NCBI GenBank assembly: GCA_014529385.2
Contig: CM043948.1
Coordinates: forward strand, 82,680,760-82,744,759
DNA: 64,000 bases
Source of the DNA: Adiantum capillus-veneris
Lineage: Eukaryota > Streptophyta > Polypodiopsida > Polypodiales > Pteridaceae
Direction: 5' to 3'
Shown: piece after piece, positions 43,497 through 55,965 of the stretch
Layout of the letters: the number at the start of each line of letters is the position of its first letter
Position numbering within the stretch: the stretch's first letter is position 1
Program-made: the position numbers and the translations under genes
The notes under the pieces: model-generated
Database searches by the model: none
Seen by the model: only the letters and a program-made list of their open reading frames with translations
Told to the model about the DNA's origin: nothing

Positions 43497-46400
43497 TTAT
43501 CCTTGAATGCCGATTGAAGATGAGCAAAAGCTCAACTTCTCCTTGTTGACCACCTTTGTAAACATGTCTGCAGGATTTTCACTTGTATGCACCTTTCCTA
43601 GCTTTAGTTGTCCCTCTTCCAAAAGAGTGCGTATGAAGTGATATCTCACCTCAATGTGCTTTGTCCTTGAATGAAAGGCTGAGTTCTTCGCAAGATGGAT
43701 AGCTCTTTGGCTATCACTGTACAAGACACAATTGTCTTGTTTGAATCCAAGCTCTTCTAAGAATCTGTGAAGCCACAGAATTTCTTTGCTTGCCTCCGTC
43801 ATTGCTACATACTCTGCTTCCGTGGTAGAAAGTGAAACCACTTTCTGCAGCTTTGAAGCCCAGCTTACTGCTGTGCCTCCAACCGTGAACACATAGCCAG
43901 TAGTGCTCCTTCGAGTATCTTTGTCACCTACCATATCTGCATCAGCATACCCTTCTAGAAAAATATCAGTTCCTCCAAAATACAAAGCATTTGTTGTTGT
44001 CCCTTTTAGATACCTAAGTATCCACTTCACAGCTTGCCAATGCTCTTTACCTGGGTTGTCCATGAACCTACTCACAACTCCCACTGCATGTGCAATGTCT
44101 GGCCTTGTCCAGACCATAGCATACATTAGAGAACCTACCGCTGCAGCATATGGAACTTTAGACATATAGGCTATCTCCTCTTGTGTCTTTGGACACATAT
44201 CCTTTGTTAGTTTAAAATGACCAGCCAAAGGTGTAGAAACTGGTTTTGCATTTTGCATTGCAAACCTTTCTAGTACCTTCTTGATGTAATCTTCTTGAGA
44301 TAGCTTTATTGTCTTCTTCATCCTGTCCCTTGATATTTTCATACCAAGTATCCTCTTTGCAGCACCTAAATCTTTCATTGAAAAAGATTTGGACAGCTCC
44401 TCTTTTAGGTCTTTGATGTCCTGCATGTTAGCACTTGCAATCAACATGTCATCAACATACAACATTAGGATGATGAATTTCCCATCTCCCAAATTCTCCG
44501 TGTAGACGCAGTGATCCGAGTTGCATCTTGTGAATCCATGATCCAACATCCATCGATCAAACTTCAAGTACCATTGTCTTGATGCTTGCTTTAAACCATA
44601 CAAGCTCTTCTTTAATCTGCAAACCATTTTCTCCTTACCTTTTACTTCATACCCCTTTGGTTGAAGCATGTAGATTTCCTCCTCTAAGTCACCGTGAGGG
44701 AATGCCGTATTTACATCCATTTGCTCGAGATTTAGATCATGAGAAGCCACAAGGCTTAAGACAAGCCTAATTGAGTTCATTTTTACAACAGGAGAAAATA
44801 TTTCATTGAAGTCAATACCTTTCTTTTGAGAAAAACCTTTTACCACAAGCCTAGACTTGTACCTTTTCTTCCCACCTTCTTCTTCCTTTATCTTGTACAC
44901 CCATTTGTTTTGAAGTGCCCGCTTACCTTTAGGCAACTCAACCAACTCCTATGTTTGGTTGCGATGTAGTGAGTCCATCTCCACTTGCATGCTCTTCGTC
45001 CATTCTTCTTTGGATTCATGTTGCATAGCTTCTTCATATGATTCCGGCTCTCCAGAATCTGAGATCAAGAGATGGTTGAAGGAAGGAACAAACCTTTCTG
45101 GAGGTCTACTTGCTCTTGTAGATCTTCGGGGAATAGGTTGAGGCTCCTCATTTGGTTGACGTTGTTGCACATTGTCACCGTTTGCAGTCCTTGAGTCTTC
45201 ACCGTCCTCAAGCTCCATGTACTCATCACCTGTTTCTTTTGTTTGTTTTCTTTCCAAGTAATCTTTGTACATATTTTGTTCGTTAAAAATTACATCCCTA
45301 CTCCTTAAGATTTTACCATCTTCAGGATTCCATAGGCGATACCCAAAGTCTCCTTCTCCATAGCCAATGAAGAAACACTTTTTGGACTTTGCATCTAACT
45401 TTGATCTTAGGCTTCTATCTATGTGCATGAAAGCCTCACACCCAAACACTTTGAGAAATGCATAATTCACCGGTTTACCTGTCCATGCCTCTTCTGGAAC
45501 TCCCCCATCCAATGCCGTTGAGGGTGACCGATTGATTAAGTACACAGACGCACTTACAGCTTCCGCCCAAAGCTCAAGCGGTAGGCCTGCATGTAGCCGC
45601 ATGCTTCGTGCTCGTTCCATGATTGTCATGTTCATCCTTTCCGAAATCCCATTTTGTTGAGGTGTCCTTGGGGTTGTCCTTTGCCTCCGAATGCCATTGC
45701 TAGCACAAAAGCTTTCAAAAGCTTGGCTGCAATATTCGCCTCCATTGTCAGATCTGAGGCATTTAACCTTGGTACCTGTTTCATTCTCCACAAAGGCTTT
45801 CCACCTTTGAAATATGGAAAATACATCGGATTTATTCTTCATGACATAAACCCATGTTTTTCTAGTCGCATCGTCTATGAATGTTGCATAGTACAATGAG
45901 CCACCAACTGATGGTGTACTTGCAGGACCCCAAACATCAGAATGAACCAACTCAAGTTTTTTATTTTTTCTTTCATTTCCCGATTTTTGAAATTTTACCC
46001 TCTTTTGTTTACCATAAACACAATCTTCACAGAACTCTAAGTCCACTTCTTTCAAACGTGGTAGAAGCTTCTTTGTTTGAAGGATTTGCATTCCTTTGGC
46101 ACTCATATGTCCAAGTCGGTAGTGCCACACCGCACTGTCAACTTCTGTAGTTGCTGCACAAGCGGAAGGTTGCGTGCTAACGGTACACAAGTAAAGTGTA
46201 CCGACTTTTTCACCCTTGGCAACCACCAAAGATCCCTTTGAGATCTTCCACTGTTTGTTTCCGAATGCAATGTTGTGACCTTCATCGTCCAATTGTCCTG
46301 TAGAGATCAAATTTTTGCGAAGAGAAGGAACATGCCTAACATCTTTATGCTTCCATTCATTTCCATTAGCAGTTTTGACAGAAACTGTACCTTTACCGAC

Positions 46401-47378
46401 AATCTCACAAGCTTCATCATCTCCCAAGTATACATACCCAAAATTACCTTTGGTGTAGTCTTGGAAATGTTGCTTGTGTGGTGTCGCATGGAATGAAGCC
46501 CCGGAATCTACTATCCAGGAATTAGACACATTGTCTAATGAGAGAATTAGAGCATCTTGCTCTACTTTACGTGCCACATTGGCCTCCGATGTTGGCTTGT
46601 TGTCTTGAGACTCTGTCTCCTTCTTCTTCTTGGACCAGCAATCCTTCTTGACGTGGCCCTTCTTGCCGCAGTTCCAACATTCAAGAACTGACTTTGTGCG
46701 TGACTTGCTCCGCCTTGAGCGATCATGACCCTTTTGGTTTTTGAACCTCTCCTTAAGCCTTCCTCTTGTTTCCACTGATAGTGCAGCACTTGATGATTCT
46801 CCTGTGCTTCTCCTTTGCATTTCCTCGCTTAGGAGAACACCCACAACATCATCAAACTTAAGAGTATTTGCGCCAGAGATAGAATTACTTACAGCCATCA
46901 CAAGGCTGTCCCAACTATCCGGTAGAGATGATAGTATAAGGAGAGCTCGCACTTCGTCATCGAAATTGATTTTCACTGATCGAAGTTGACTTATGTTTGT
47001 GTTAAAGTCATTTAGGTGTTCTGCAACTGAACCATTCTCTGCCATCTTTAGATTGAACAAGCGCTTCATAAGAAATACCTTATTGGATGCCGATGGTTTC
47101 TGGTAGAAGTCGTCAAGTGACTTCATCAAGTCCTCCGTGGTCTTCATCTCCGAAACATTGAAGGCCACCGTTGACGCCAAGCTTAACCGGATTGTTCCCA
47201 GTGCCTTTCGATCAAGGACAATCCATGCTTCATCTGCCATTGTTGCGGGCTTCTTCACAAGACCGCCTAGTGGCAAATAGAGGTCCTTCTGGTAGAGATA
47301 GTCTTCAATCTGCATCTTCCAATGTTGGTAGTTTTTGCCGTTGAACTTCTCAATCTTGAACTTCCCTTCCTCCGCCAT
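43497..47378 (-). pseudogene. Copia gag-pol polyprotein with one TAG
   Basis: The ATG at 47378 (MAEEGKFKIEKFNGKNYQHW) opens a frame of about 1,293 codons. In order: gag, zinc knuckle CWNCGKKGHVKKDC (about residue 235), protease SWIVDSGASFHA (about 290), AVWHYRLGHMSAKGM, integrase LELVHSDVWGPASTP, CLRSDNGGEYCSQ and PQQNGISERMN, then RT with AFPHGDLEEEIYMLQPKGYE, KKSLYGLKQASRQWY and MLYVDDMLIAS, and RNase H with TEAEYVAMTEASKEILWL and ADMFTK, ending at 43497. The single defect seen is TAG at 44951-44949, where relatives have Trp, in the integrase-RT linker. All catalytic motifs are kept. The ATG at 47378 fits the family better than an upstream GTG. Confidence 0.95.
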
Positions 47379-47437
47379 AGCTCCCACTCAATTCAAGGAA
47401 TCCTTTCCTTGAGATAATTTAGCTACGAGCAAACCTT

Positions 47438-47449
47438 GCTCTGATACCA
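47438..47449 (-). other. Primer binding site, copia family 1
   Basis: The minus strand reads TGGTATCAGAGC two bases after the 5' LTR, matching the 3' end of initiator tRNA-Met. Confidence 0.93.
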
Positions 47450-47451
47450 GT

Positions 47452-48182
47452 TGTTAGGAAATAAGACGTAGCTAAATAGATAATTGAGTAGATTACTTAA
47501 TGGAGAGAGACAGATTTATATACACGAGATTATAGAGTAGAGAGAGAGAGAGAGAGTACACACGATATATGTGGTTCACCCAATATGGGCTACGTCCACG
47601 GGAAAGCAGCCACTCAATGGCTTTAGTACTTCAAAACGAGAAGTAGTTTACAAAGGGATTATACCCTTAATGGAGCTCCTGCCTTGCTTCACTCTCACCA
47701 CCTCACACTCACCTTGTTGCATCAACTTCACACTATGAAATGTGTGTAGAAATGGACTCCTTTTATAGGCCAAAAGGGCTGGCCTCTCTTATGAGAGACA
47801 GCCATGTGTAGCCTCCCTTGTGCGAATAAGTCCAAATCGGACCCTCCAATCCGCCCATGTGTGGCCGCCCTTGAGAAGACAAGTCCGCTTTTGAATTCGG
47901 CCACCGGCCATTGACTTCCGACCACCGGCCATCGGCCATTGACTACCGGCCAACCGACCGGTTGTTTTCCGACCACTTTTCGGCCGCCGTCCGGCCATAA
48001 TATTCCGGCGAAAAAGAATAATGTTCCTTTAAAGTTGCCCCAGATTCTTGTCCGTGAAAATTTTGGTTTCTGGTGAGTGATTTTCCTTCACGCACGATGG
48101 CTTCTCCTCATAATGGGGGCCTTACAAATGTGCGCTTTTACCACAGAAAATTACAAGGGTAAATCAGGCTCCATACTTAACA
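47452..48182 (-). repeat. 5' LTR, copia family 1
   Basis: 731 bp, TGTTAGGAAATAAGACG to CATACTTAACA. It carries two GGCCATTGA units and a short (GA)n run (47541-47556). A 20-bp part near 48010 differs from the other copies. Confidence 0.95.
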
Positions 48183-48187
48183 CATAA

Positions 48188-48810
48188 CTTATAGGCCTTT
48201 GTACAAGAATTATCTACCACATTTGGACAAACACAGAGAGAGCAAGAGTAGCTCAAACAAAGATTAGGAATCTACACCAAGGTTCTAAACCTGCTTCCCT
48301 GTATGCATCGGTATTTTGATAACTCACATGTGACCTAACATGGCATGGGGATTATTTTATTAGCCAATTCCATTGGGGTTTGAAGGATGATTTCAAAGAT
48401 CTCTTGCTCACTATGCCAAAGGTAAATACACTGAAAGAATTCATCACTCAATCAATTGAGTGTCATAATTGCCTATTTGAGAGAAGACGATAAAAATGTT
48501 GCCGAGATTCTTTGAATTCAATCATGATGAAGACTGTTGGAGATTCAACCCTCCAACAATACCAAGCTTCTGAGGGAGAATCTATGCAGATCAATGCAAC
48601 ACAATTCAAGCCATTAACGACTAAAGAAAAGCAAAGACATGGAATCAATGGATTATGCATGTATTGTGGTCAATCAGGGCACATAGCTAGATACTGTCCT
48701 AACAAAGGAAGGGTGAGAATTCATAGCACTGCCACACCAACTATTTTTAAAGAAATGATAACGTCAAACTCTAGTAGAGACCATGCGCCTAGGCAAAGCT
48801 TTTAGCAAGC
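48188..48810 (+). pseudogene. Gypsy gag, C-terminal part
   Basis: Continues the gag begun at 42409. It reads IRNLHQGSKPASLYAS, HWGLKDDFKDLLLTMPKV, LKEFITQSIECHNCLFERR, then GLCMYCGQSGHIARYC (zinc knuckle, about 48650) and ends at 48805. Several stops and frame changes occur before 48500. Confidence 0.75.
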
Positions 48811-50330
48811 AATCTCTCTCTATCTGGAGATGCAATATCTAGCTTCTTGTTGGCAATACAATTTCACATGGAGGCAAGACACATAGATGGCCAATCTTTG
48901 TTAGACTCAGAAGTCACAACATGTTTCATGGATGAAGAATTTGCAAAAGAACATGGTATATATCTTATAAAGAATTCAAGTCCAGATGCCAATATGCACA
49001 GAAGTAATTGATGGTCGACCTCTTGCTGCTGCAGAAGACGTAAGGTATGAGACTAAACCCATAAAACTTATCTTAAAGAGTCTTGTATCAGAAGTAGTCT
49101 CAACATCATCCATTGCCCAAATAGTCCTATTGTTATTGAACTTCCCTGGCTAGAATTACATAATCCTAACATCAATTGAAGATCAAGAAAATTTGGGCCA
49201 AGACTAATAAAAAAATTGCACAGGGAATAATTTTAAACAATTAAGGTGTTCATGCACCAAGAAAAGAAGAATCCATCCTTTTTTTTAATGTAGTTCCCTT
49301 GGAGAAGCTAGCGGATGAAAGCCTATACACACTTCCAACTCAATATGCAGACTTTAAGGACGTTTTTGAGAAGAAGAATGTGGATCTACTACCAGGGCAC
49401 AAGCCCTACAATTGTGCTATAGAGTTGCAAGAAGGAACTCAACCCCCTTTTGGCCCAATATACAAGCTATCTCAAGAAGAATTGGTAGCACTATGGAAGT
49501 ATACTGATGAGAATATTGCCAAAGGCTTCATATATCATTCAAAACATCTATCAGGGGCCCCAATATATTTGTTAAGAAGAAAGATGGATCCCTTCAAATG
49601 TGTGTTGATTACAGGGGTATGGCCAATTTGGATATGTTGTCATGCCAATTTGGTCTCACAAATGCTTTAGCAGGTTTTTAGCACTTAGTAAATGATATCT
49701 TTTGTGAACATCTAGATGATTTTGTGGTGATCTATCTTGATATTTTCTAAGAATCAAAGGAGCATGAGAAACATGTATGAATAGTCCTAAATAGACTTTG
49801 AGAGACGGGCTTGTATGCAAAGCTCGAGAAGTGCTCGTTTCATCAGTCAGAAGTGGAATTTCTAGGGTATGTTATTTTTTAATAAGGGATCTCCATGGAC
49901 TCAAAAAAGGTGCAAAACATTCTTGATCAAGAGACACCCATGTCGATGATAGATGTCCAATGCTTCTTAGGATTCACAAATTCCTATTGTATCTTTACCA
50001 AGGACTACTCCAAGATTGTCACTACATTGACAAGATTAACAGACAAGGGAAAGTTTGCTTGGGATTTAGAGGTTGGGAAAGCTTTTCAAACTCTCAAGAT
50101 ATCTTTCACAATTGCACCCATTCTGATTCATTTAGATCCTACAAAGCCTTTCATCATGACAGATGCTTCAAATTTTGCCCTTGGAATTCTATCTCAAGTA
50201 GGTGATGATGGTCGAGTACATCCGGTGGATTTCCATTCTCGAAAGTTCTTACCTGCAAAAATCAATCATGAAATTCATGACAAAGATCTCCTCACAATTA
50301 TTGACTCTTTTGAAATCTAGTGTCATCTAC
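48811..50330 (+). pseudogene. Gypsy protease, RT and RNase H fragments
   Basis: Protease: SLLDSEVTTCFMDEEFAKEHG (about 48890-48960), with D-S-E where D-S-G is usual. RT entry: YADFKDVFEKKNVDLLPGHK and SQEELVALWKYTDENIAKGF (49330-49530). The middle of the RT palm is deleted: the frame jumps from KCVLITGVWP to CQFGLTNALAGF, then DFVVIYLDIF (second catalytic Asp lost) and CFLGFTNSYCIFTKDYSKI. RNase H: PFIMTDASNFALGILSQVGD and HSRKFLPAKINHEIHDKDLL, ending at 50320. No integrase follows. The sequences resemble chromovirus-type gypsy. Confidence 0.8.
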
Positions 50331-50860
50331 TTGAGGGAGCTCCTCATAAAATCACGGTCTGTACATAGATCACAATAATTTGGAGTACTTCATGTCTTCC
50401 AGTGTCTTGAAACGTTACCAAGCAAGGTGGAGTGGTATCTCATCAAGATTTGACTTCATTATTTCTTATAGGCTTGGCCATCAACAAGGTAAGCTAGAAG
50501 GTCCTACCTTGCACCTAAAGAAGGAGATGCACCATTTGATCAACAAGAGTCAATAATCTTAAAGCCTGAGCAGCTTAAAAGAGTCAGTAATCTTAAAGCC
50601 TAAGAAACTTAAGCTAAATGTAACCATAAGCAAGGCTCTAGAAGATTCTACTTTTCTTGTCCAAGTGCAAAAGCAAATTTCCAAGGACCCATATAAAAAA
50701 AGATAGCTATATGGTTGTTAGCAGTCAAGCCAAACGAGCACCCTTTAAGTCAACCCCTTCTCCCTTAAGACTAAAACTTCAATGTACTCTCATTCTTTTT
50801 CCAAAAGCCTTGTAATTACTTTGATCATCTTTGATTGAAATGTGGACAAGCTCTAAGAAG
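50331..50860 (+). other. Decayed 3' region of the gypsy element
   Basis: A trace of RNase H (YFMSSSVLKRYQARWS near 50390) is followed by non-coding DNA with a short duplication of AATCTTAAAGCCT (50550 and 50590). Integrase is not visible. Confidence 0.4.
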
Positions 50861-51135
50861 CAGAGGGTAAAATTTGTAATGAGTCTGAGTTTGAGTCTAG
50901 TACGATCCGCCCACTAGGCTGGCCAAGAGAGCCCTAGGTATAAAGTCTAAGCTGTAAAGTGGGAAAGGGATGAATAACTATAAAAAAGGTTCAAAGCGTA
51001 CGACTGAGAGTGACTTCTTCTCTACAGCTTGTAATCCACATATCTTGAATTCTGGTAATGACATTTCAATTAATGAAACGTGAAATAATGTGTTCCTTGT
51101 TTGATGCTTTTTCATTCAAGTATGCTCATTGAGGT
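50861..51135 (+). repeat. Possible 3' LTR remnant of the gypsy element
   Basis: A purine run (CAGAGGGTAAAA) precedes TGTAATGAGTCTGAG at 50875, and ACTATAAAAAAGG near 50976 could be a TATA box. LTR B abuts at 51136. No partner LTR was found upstream of 42409, so this is tentative. Confidence 0.3.
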
Positions 51136-51274
51136 TGCAAGCACACAACTAGTGAGTCCTAGCAAGCTCAAAGAAACAATGGTGTGTCACTCACCGCTCA
51201 ATGCTTCCGTCGTGAAGAATCCTGTGCTATGAAGAAGAAGGAGTCGTCACTGTTGCCGCCGCAATGCTCGATCA

Positions 51275-51328
<54 letters not shown>

Positions 51329-51637
51329 CATACATACGCACGTGAGCACACAAAGGAGGAGAAGACAGAGATGAAGCAAGAGAACTTATTAGCCTACACC
51401 CTCAGAGAATGAGGATTTTTAGGTCAAATGGACCTTTTATAACAGTTTGGCCCATTCACACATGGGTGCCCACAGTGGCCAATAGTTGCAAAACTATTGT
51501 AAAAATAAGATAAGTGGTGCGTCTCTCATCGGCAATCACATTGACACCTATTGGACCCAACAAGCCCAGTCCATGACTCAATCAGATAAATAATAAGGTG
51601 TCCGTCGAAGGTGATAGGGTGTCCGTGAGGATTAACA
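51136..51637 (-). repeat. LTR B, 3' LTR of a minus-strand gypsy
   Basis: 502 bp, TGCAAGCACACAAC to GGATTAACA, homologous to LTR A. Immediately inside is TGCCCCCCTTCC, the antisense of a polypurine tract, so the element lies to the right and reads leftward. A (CT)n run sits at 51281-51326. Flank GAGGT has no visible partner because the right end of the element is lost. Confidence 0.8.
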
Positions 51638-53574
51638 TGCCCCCCTTCCTAATGTAGATTCCGTCCTCGGAAGCTATTGAGATGAATCCCGTTCTTCAAG
51701 GTGGAAGAGTATCCAAGATTGAATGTCCTTAGCCTTCTTCAATCACTGCAAAATTAACCAAAATTGGCACAGTAATTGTATTCTCATATATAATTAAAAA
51801 TCATATGTAGTTGTAGGCACACAAATTGATTGGTAACAGAAAAATAAATAATTTGTTAGCAGTAAAACATTAAACTATAATATAATCAAACGTATAGGCA
51901 ATTGCAAAGGTCAAAAAATAAACAAGTTTGGGGTTCCTAATTTAATGGTTGAGAGGCACTAGGGGTCAACTATACCATGGGCAAGCTTCTCAATTCTCTC
52001 TGGTCAATTAAGTTGTTTAATCGTGAGAGGAAAGTATTTCATGTTCGAGGGTTGACTAGAGGCTATTCCTAGAAGACATTATAGTAAGGCTATAATAAAA
52101 GGAATTGCTTATGAAATCATCCCCTAATTATTCCCTTTGTTTGACCCCCCAAAGTTTTCGCACATTGATTCGTGTGTGCTTATTTTGTATGCCTTGGGCT
52201 TTTTGCTTTTCAAGGAAAAGCGCCCACACTGGGAACCTCTAGTACCATATGCAATACATGTGAGTGAAGTACCAAATCAAGCTGGCATTTCTCTTCTAGC
52301 TTAAGATTTTACATTTGATTTTTTTATTTGTTCGTTTTCAGCAGTTCAATTTTGTAACTTTGGGGGGTCATTTGACACTATTACCCTCCCTAGGCTCATC
52401 ACACTAGTAAAGTCCCTTTATAATACTTAAGCTAAAGGTCAATAGGAACTAAGACCACTAGAAAGCCCTAGTACATTGCACACAATGCTGTCTAAAATGG
52501 ATTAAGAACCTAAAGTAACCATTGATTATTAGGAAGGCATTTCCCATGGTATTAAGAGAACATATATAACGCCTAACTTTGTTAAACTAGCTTAGTCAGA
52601 CTGCTTGATTCTTAAACCTAGACAAGGGATTATGACATAAAATTATATTGAATCTAATGTTTATTCTAAGCAAATGTGTTGAATATTGTGCTGCCAAATC
52701 ATATTTAAATCAGACAAACATTGATGCAAGAAAAGAAGACAAGAGGCAATGCTAATGGACAAGAAACACATGTTCGTATTGATGATAGCGCTCGATTCGA
52801 AGAGTGAACAAGAGAAAGATTCCATGAAGGTCAAAATAGCAATTCTATAATGCATTCTTGTACACACTAAAAAAAAGGAATACCTCTAGGAGGCACATCA
52901 GTGAGAAGAGGCACCAATCTTTATTGAACACAATCAAACAACATAAGGAACCATATCCTAATTATTTGCACCCCCTAGAGAGTCAAGGGAACAGGATATT
53001 GAATAGATGGACGGGTAGCCCTAGGTCTAAAACCCTATCCTTGTCATCATCCGTGAGCCCCCATACGTGCCATCCGTGTAATCATGTAGCTCTTCCTCAT
53101 CCTCATTAGAGGCACAAATGCTCACTAAGAACGTTACTAGACGTCTATATTCATCTTGGTCAAGAGGGTAAGCTTGTGCAATCGGAGAGACACTCTCTAC
53201 TAAGTAGGGATTAGTCGTGGTCAAGAGACGTATCAACCATTCTAGTACCTCAAAATTCTTCTCACATGCTAGCGTATCTATCAAATCCCATTCACAAACA
53301 AGCACCGGGTAGACTATGTGAAACACTTGTGAAAAGTAAAGAGGGTACCTCTCACCCAAGGTAGGAGTGGATGACTCTAGCATACTAGCCATATCTGTAC
53401 ACATAGATAGATGTTGGCTAGTGTGCAAATTTTATAAGGGTCATGTCAAAAGGTCGTATCCTTGTGCATAATGTGTTTTTATGATTTTGGGTCATGTACT
53501 AGAACTTGTAGGTTTCCAGCTTTTTGTTTGGTGGCTCTTGCTCTTTTACTTTTTTTGTTTTCTTGAGTATAGGG

Positions 53575-53605
<31 letters not shown>

Positions 53606-53935
53606 CATTCCCTAAGATTGGAAAATTGAGAGGTCACGGAGGAAGGTTAAGAGGGGAGCAAGTGAATGATGGATGTCGGCAAACACTCCCCCCTTCCTTG
53701 GGTAGATCATACCTTTTGGAAGAATGTCATCACCTTTTGAAACCAATTGTTCCAAGTTGTTATGAATGAAAACTTTGACCAATAGTTTTTGACCGTCCTA
53801 GGCATTTCATCTAGTTACAAGGGTGGTAAGGTACTCTTTCATGATTTTATTTGCAACATTGTTGTAGGTGGTGAACTTACAACGGGAGGTGCAAATTCTT
53901 CTTGTTGTATGGATATGTACAATGGTAGGTGGAGG
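51638..53935 (-). other. 3' region of the minus-strand gypsy
   Basis: Between the polypurine tract and the C-terminal coding tail. A frame at 53428-53027 (133 codons, minus) with EWDLIDTLACEKNFEVLEWL has no recognised family and is followed by no other domain. A (TA)n run lies at 53575-53598. The rest shows no gene. Confidence 0.4.
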
Positions 53936-54838
53936 TTATATCGAGGCTTCTATTTTTGTATATGAACTACATGAAGAGTAAGAAGCTTCATTTGTTTTTT
54001 CTATAATTGAGTCAAGCGAAACAAGCCGTTCTTGCTTGGGTACCCAAACTAGCTCCAGATAAGGTATATAGTGTTTTTTTACCTTTCCCTTCCCACAATC
54101 TTCAATCGGCTTTATTGTTACAAGATTTGACTCACATGGCTCAGGTGACAGGCAAGAATACAATTTACATTTTGATAAGATCTGATCATTCCCTCTATAG
54201 TAGACTTGGGCTTCCAATAGTCTTTTAGAAATCCAACGCAAGGTTTTCTTTCATTTCTTGGAGCAAGCCAGGTGTTTCTTACAAGGCTTCTATTTTTTAG
54301 CATAAAAAATTGTCCCTAAGGAAGCTTTAGGGACCCATTTGTATGTTTTCTTAGTTATATTGCGATGGGTCTTGTGTGTCTCATTTCTTGTTTCAACTAC
54401 AAAAGTTGAAGCTCTAGAGAGTTGGGCTATAGGGACATATGGTTTCAACCTCCTGGACATGCACTGTTTTGGGTTTATTTCCTCAGGAGGTAATATCTTA
54501 GGGACTATGACTTGAGTGGTAGGGCTAAGAGTTGGTTTCTGCGTTGTGACACTCCTAGTCCCCCAATCAATAGTGCATTTGGTCACTATAATCCACATGC
54601 GTCCTAGGTTTATATTACCTTCCATAGTTCTAGCAAGCATGACCAAAAAGTCTTGAGCTACAACCCCGTTGTCATAACTGACAGAAGTGTGCCAAATTCC
54701 AAAAACCGTAGTTTTTTTTCTTATTGATACCCTTGACTTGGATAGTACTCTCAGATAGAGATGGCTTTCCTAACTGAGACCACACTCCATATGACACCAG
54801 ATTATATTTAGCACCCGTATATCACTTTCCCATAGGTG
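53936..54838 (-). pseudogene. Post-integrase retropepsin and WVPK tail
   Basis: Reading on the minus strand from 54838 with frame changes: GAKYNLVSYGVWSQLGKPSL with the catalytic triplet degraded to Y-T-G, TIQVKGIN, VVAQDFLVMLARTMEGN and NLGRMWI...TIDWGTRSVT, the two halves of a retropepsin fold. Then come CMSRRLKPYVPIAQL, KTYKWVPKASLG (about 54330) and LELVWVPKQERLVSL (about 54030), ending at 53936. This follows the integrase C-terminus at 55317-54839 and mirrors 19498-20743. Confidence 0.7.
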
Positions 54839-55965
54839 CTATTTAACTCAATAGGGTATCGTAGAGGTGTGTTAAATTCCAACCATTCATCCTCTGTTTC
54901 AACATGAAATGCATGCGTAACTCCAAGGTTGGCCTCTTGTTGGTGTCTTATACATTGTTGTCTCTCCTTAGCCTCAACTTGAGCTTGTATCATTTTCAAT
55001 TCTGCTTGTGCCTTGGCTGCTTTTTTTTTATGAATGGCACGTAGCACCTCTTGGCTTAAAGGAGCATAGTATCTTTTAAATTTACTCCCATTGAGGAATC
55101 CAATGGTTTCAACTCTTTCCACACGAATGGTACCTTGTGAGATGATTTCACATACTCTATATGGTCCTTTTCCCACATATTTTAACTTTTTATTTTTGTT
55201 ACGCACTCCATACATAAGGACTTTATCACCAACATTGATATCTTTATTCTTTAGATGACGGTCAAACCATTTCTTTCTCCTATCTTTCTCCACAAGTGCA
55301 TTTTGCACATTCGCCAATTGCCTTTCTTTGTCTAACCTCTCAAGGATATATAAATGCTCAACTAACGGGTTACCATCCCAAACTTCTTGTGAAGCTACCC
55401 GTAGACTAGGAATTACGAACTCCTATGGCATGACTGCTCCTTGGCCATATACCATTTTGAATGGTATACAATTAATAGCCTTAAATAAGGTAGGCCACCA
55501 ATAGCCTAATTGCAACACCTTTCTAGCAATTAGTTCCCTTGAGAAATGTCTCTGGCTATACCCATGTGAGCTTCTTGCAGTATCTATAAATACTCATCCT
55601 CACAAGCACAACGTCTAAGAATGTCGTCCTTCTCTAGCTTGTAGAGAGTTCCTGCAATTAGAGAATAAGGTTCACATTCTTTTAACTGTTTCTAAGGTAT
55701 ATCCTAATGAAGCTCTTTGGGTGGAAAACCATAACTAAAGAGTTCACAATTTTCTCACTCGATTGATGCATGGTCTCTACTAGGAACAAGGAATATCGGG
55801 CAATTCATCATCAATTCTTGTGGGAGCTTCACCATTGGGTATGCGAGACAAATGATCCGCCATGACATGTCTTTTACCGGGTCTCACCACAATGGTAAAA
55901 TCAAACTCAAGAAGAATTAACAACCATCGTGTAATTCTTCTCGTGGAATGTGGGACGCGTGTCTA
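54839..55965 (-). pseudogene. Gypsy RNase H end and internally deleted integrase
   Basis: From 55965 leftward: RWLLILLEFDFTIVVRPGK and HVMADHLSRIPNGEAPTR (RNase H end). Then YSLIAGTLYKLEKDDILRRC and HFSRELIARKVLQLGYWWP (one HHCC module, frames mixed). The catalytic core is missing: YWWPTLFKA runs straight to IPFKMVYGQGAVMP, which belongs after the core. The C-terminal domain follows (KKWFDRHLKNKDINVGDKVL, YVGKGPYRVCEIISQGTIRV, KFKRYYAPLSQEVLRAIHKK), then a Gln/Lys-rich helix and ETEDEWLEFNTPLRYPIEL. RT and gag are absent; similarity ends near 55965. Confidence 0.82.

Larger units (their letters stand above)
42657..48182 (-). mobile_element. Nearly intact Ty1/copia element, family 1
   Basis: A 5,526-bp element with TG/CA ends and a perfect TSD, CATAA, at 42652-42656 and 48183-48187. 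LTRs are 42657-43436 (3') and 47452-48182 (5'). A PBS (47438-47449), a polypurine tract and one polyprotein frame broken by a single TAG complete it. It is the youngest-looking element here and the reference copy for the solo LTRs at 2992 and 57233. Confidence 0.97.

Noticed and set aside
38268-51637. LTR A and LTR B as the two ends of one 13-kb element
   Set aside because: LTR A has no PBS or polypurine tract beside it, the interior holds a LINE and parts of other elements, and the flanks share no TSD.
53027-53428. Minus-strand ORF of 133 codons as an envelope-like gene of the gypsy element
   Set aside because: No signal peptide, membrane segment or known domain is visible, and position alone is not enough.
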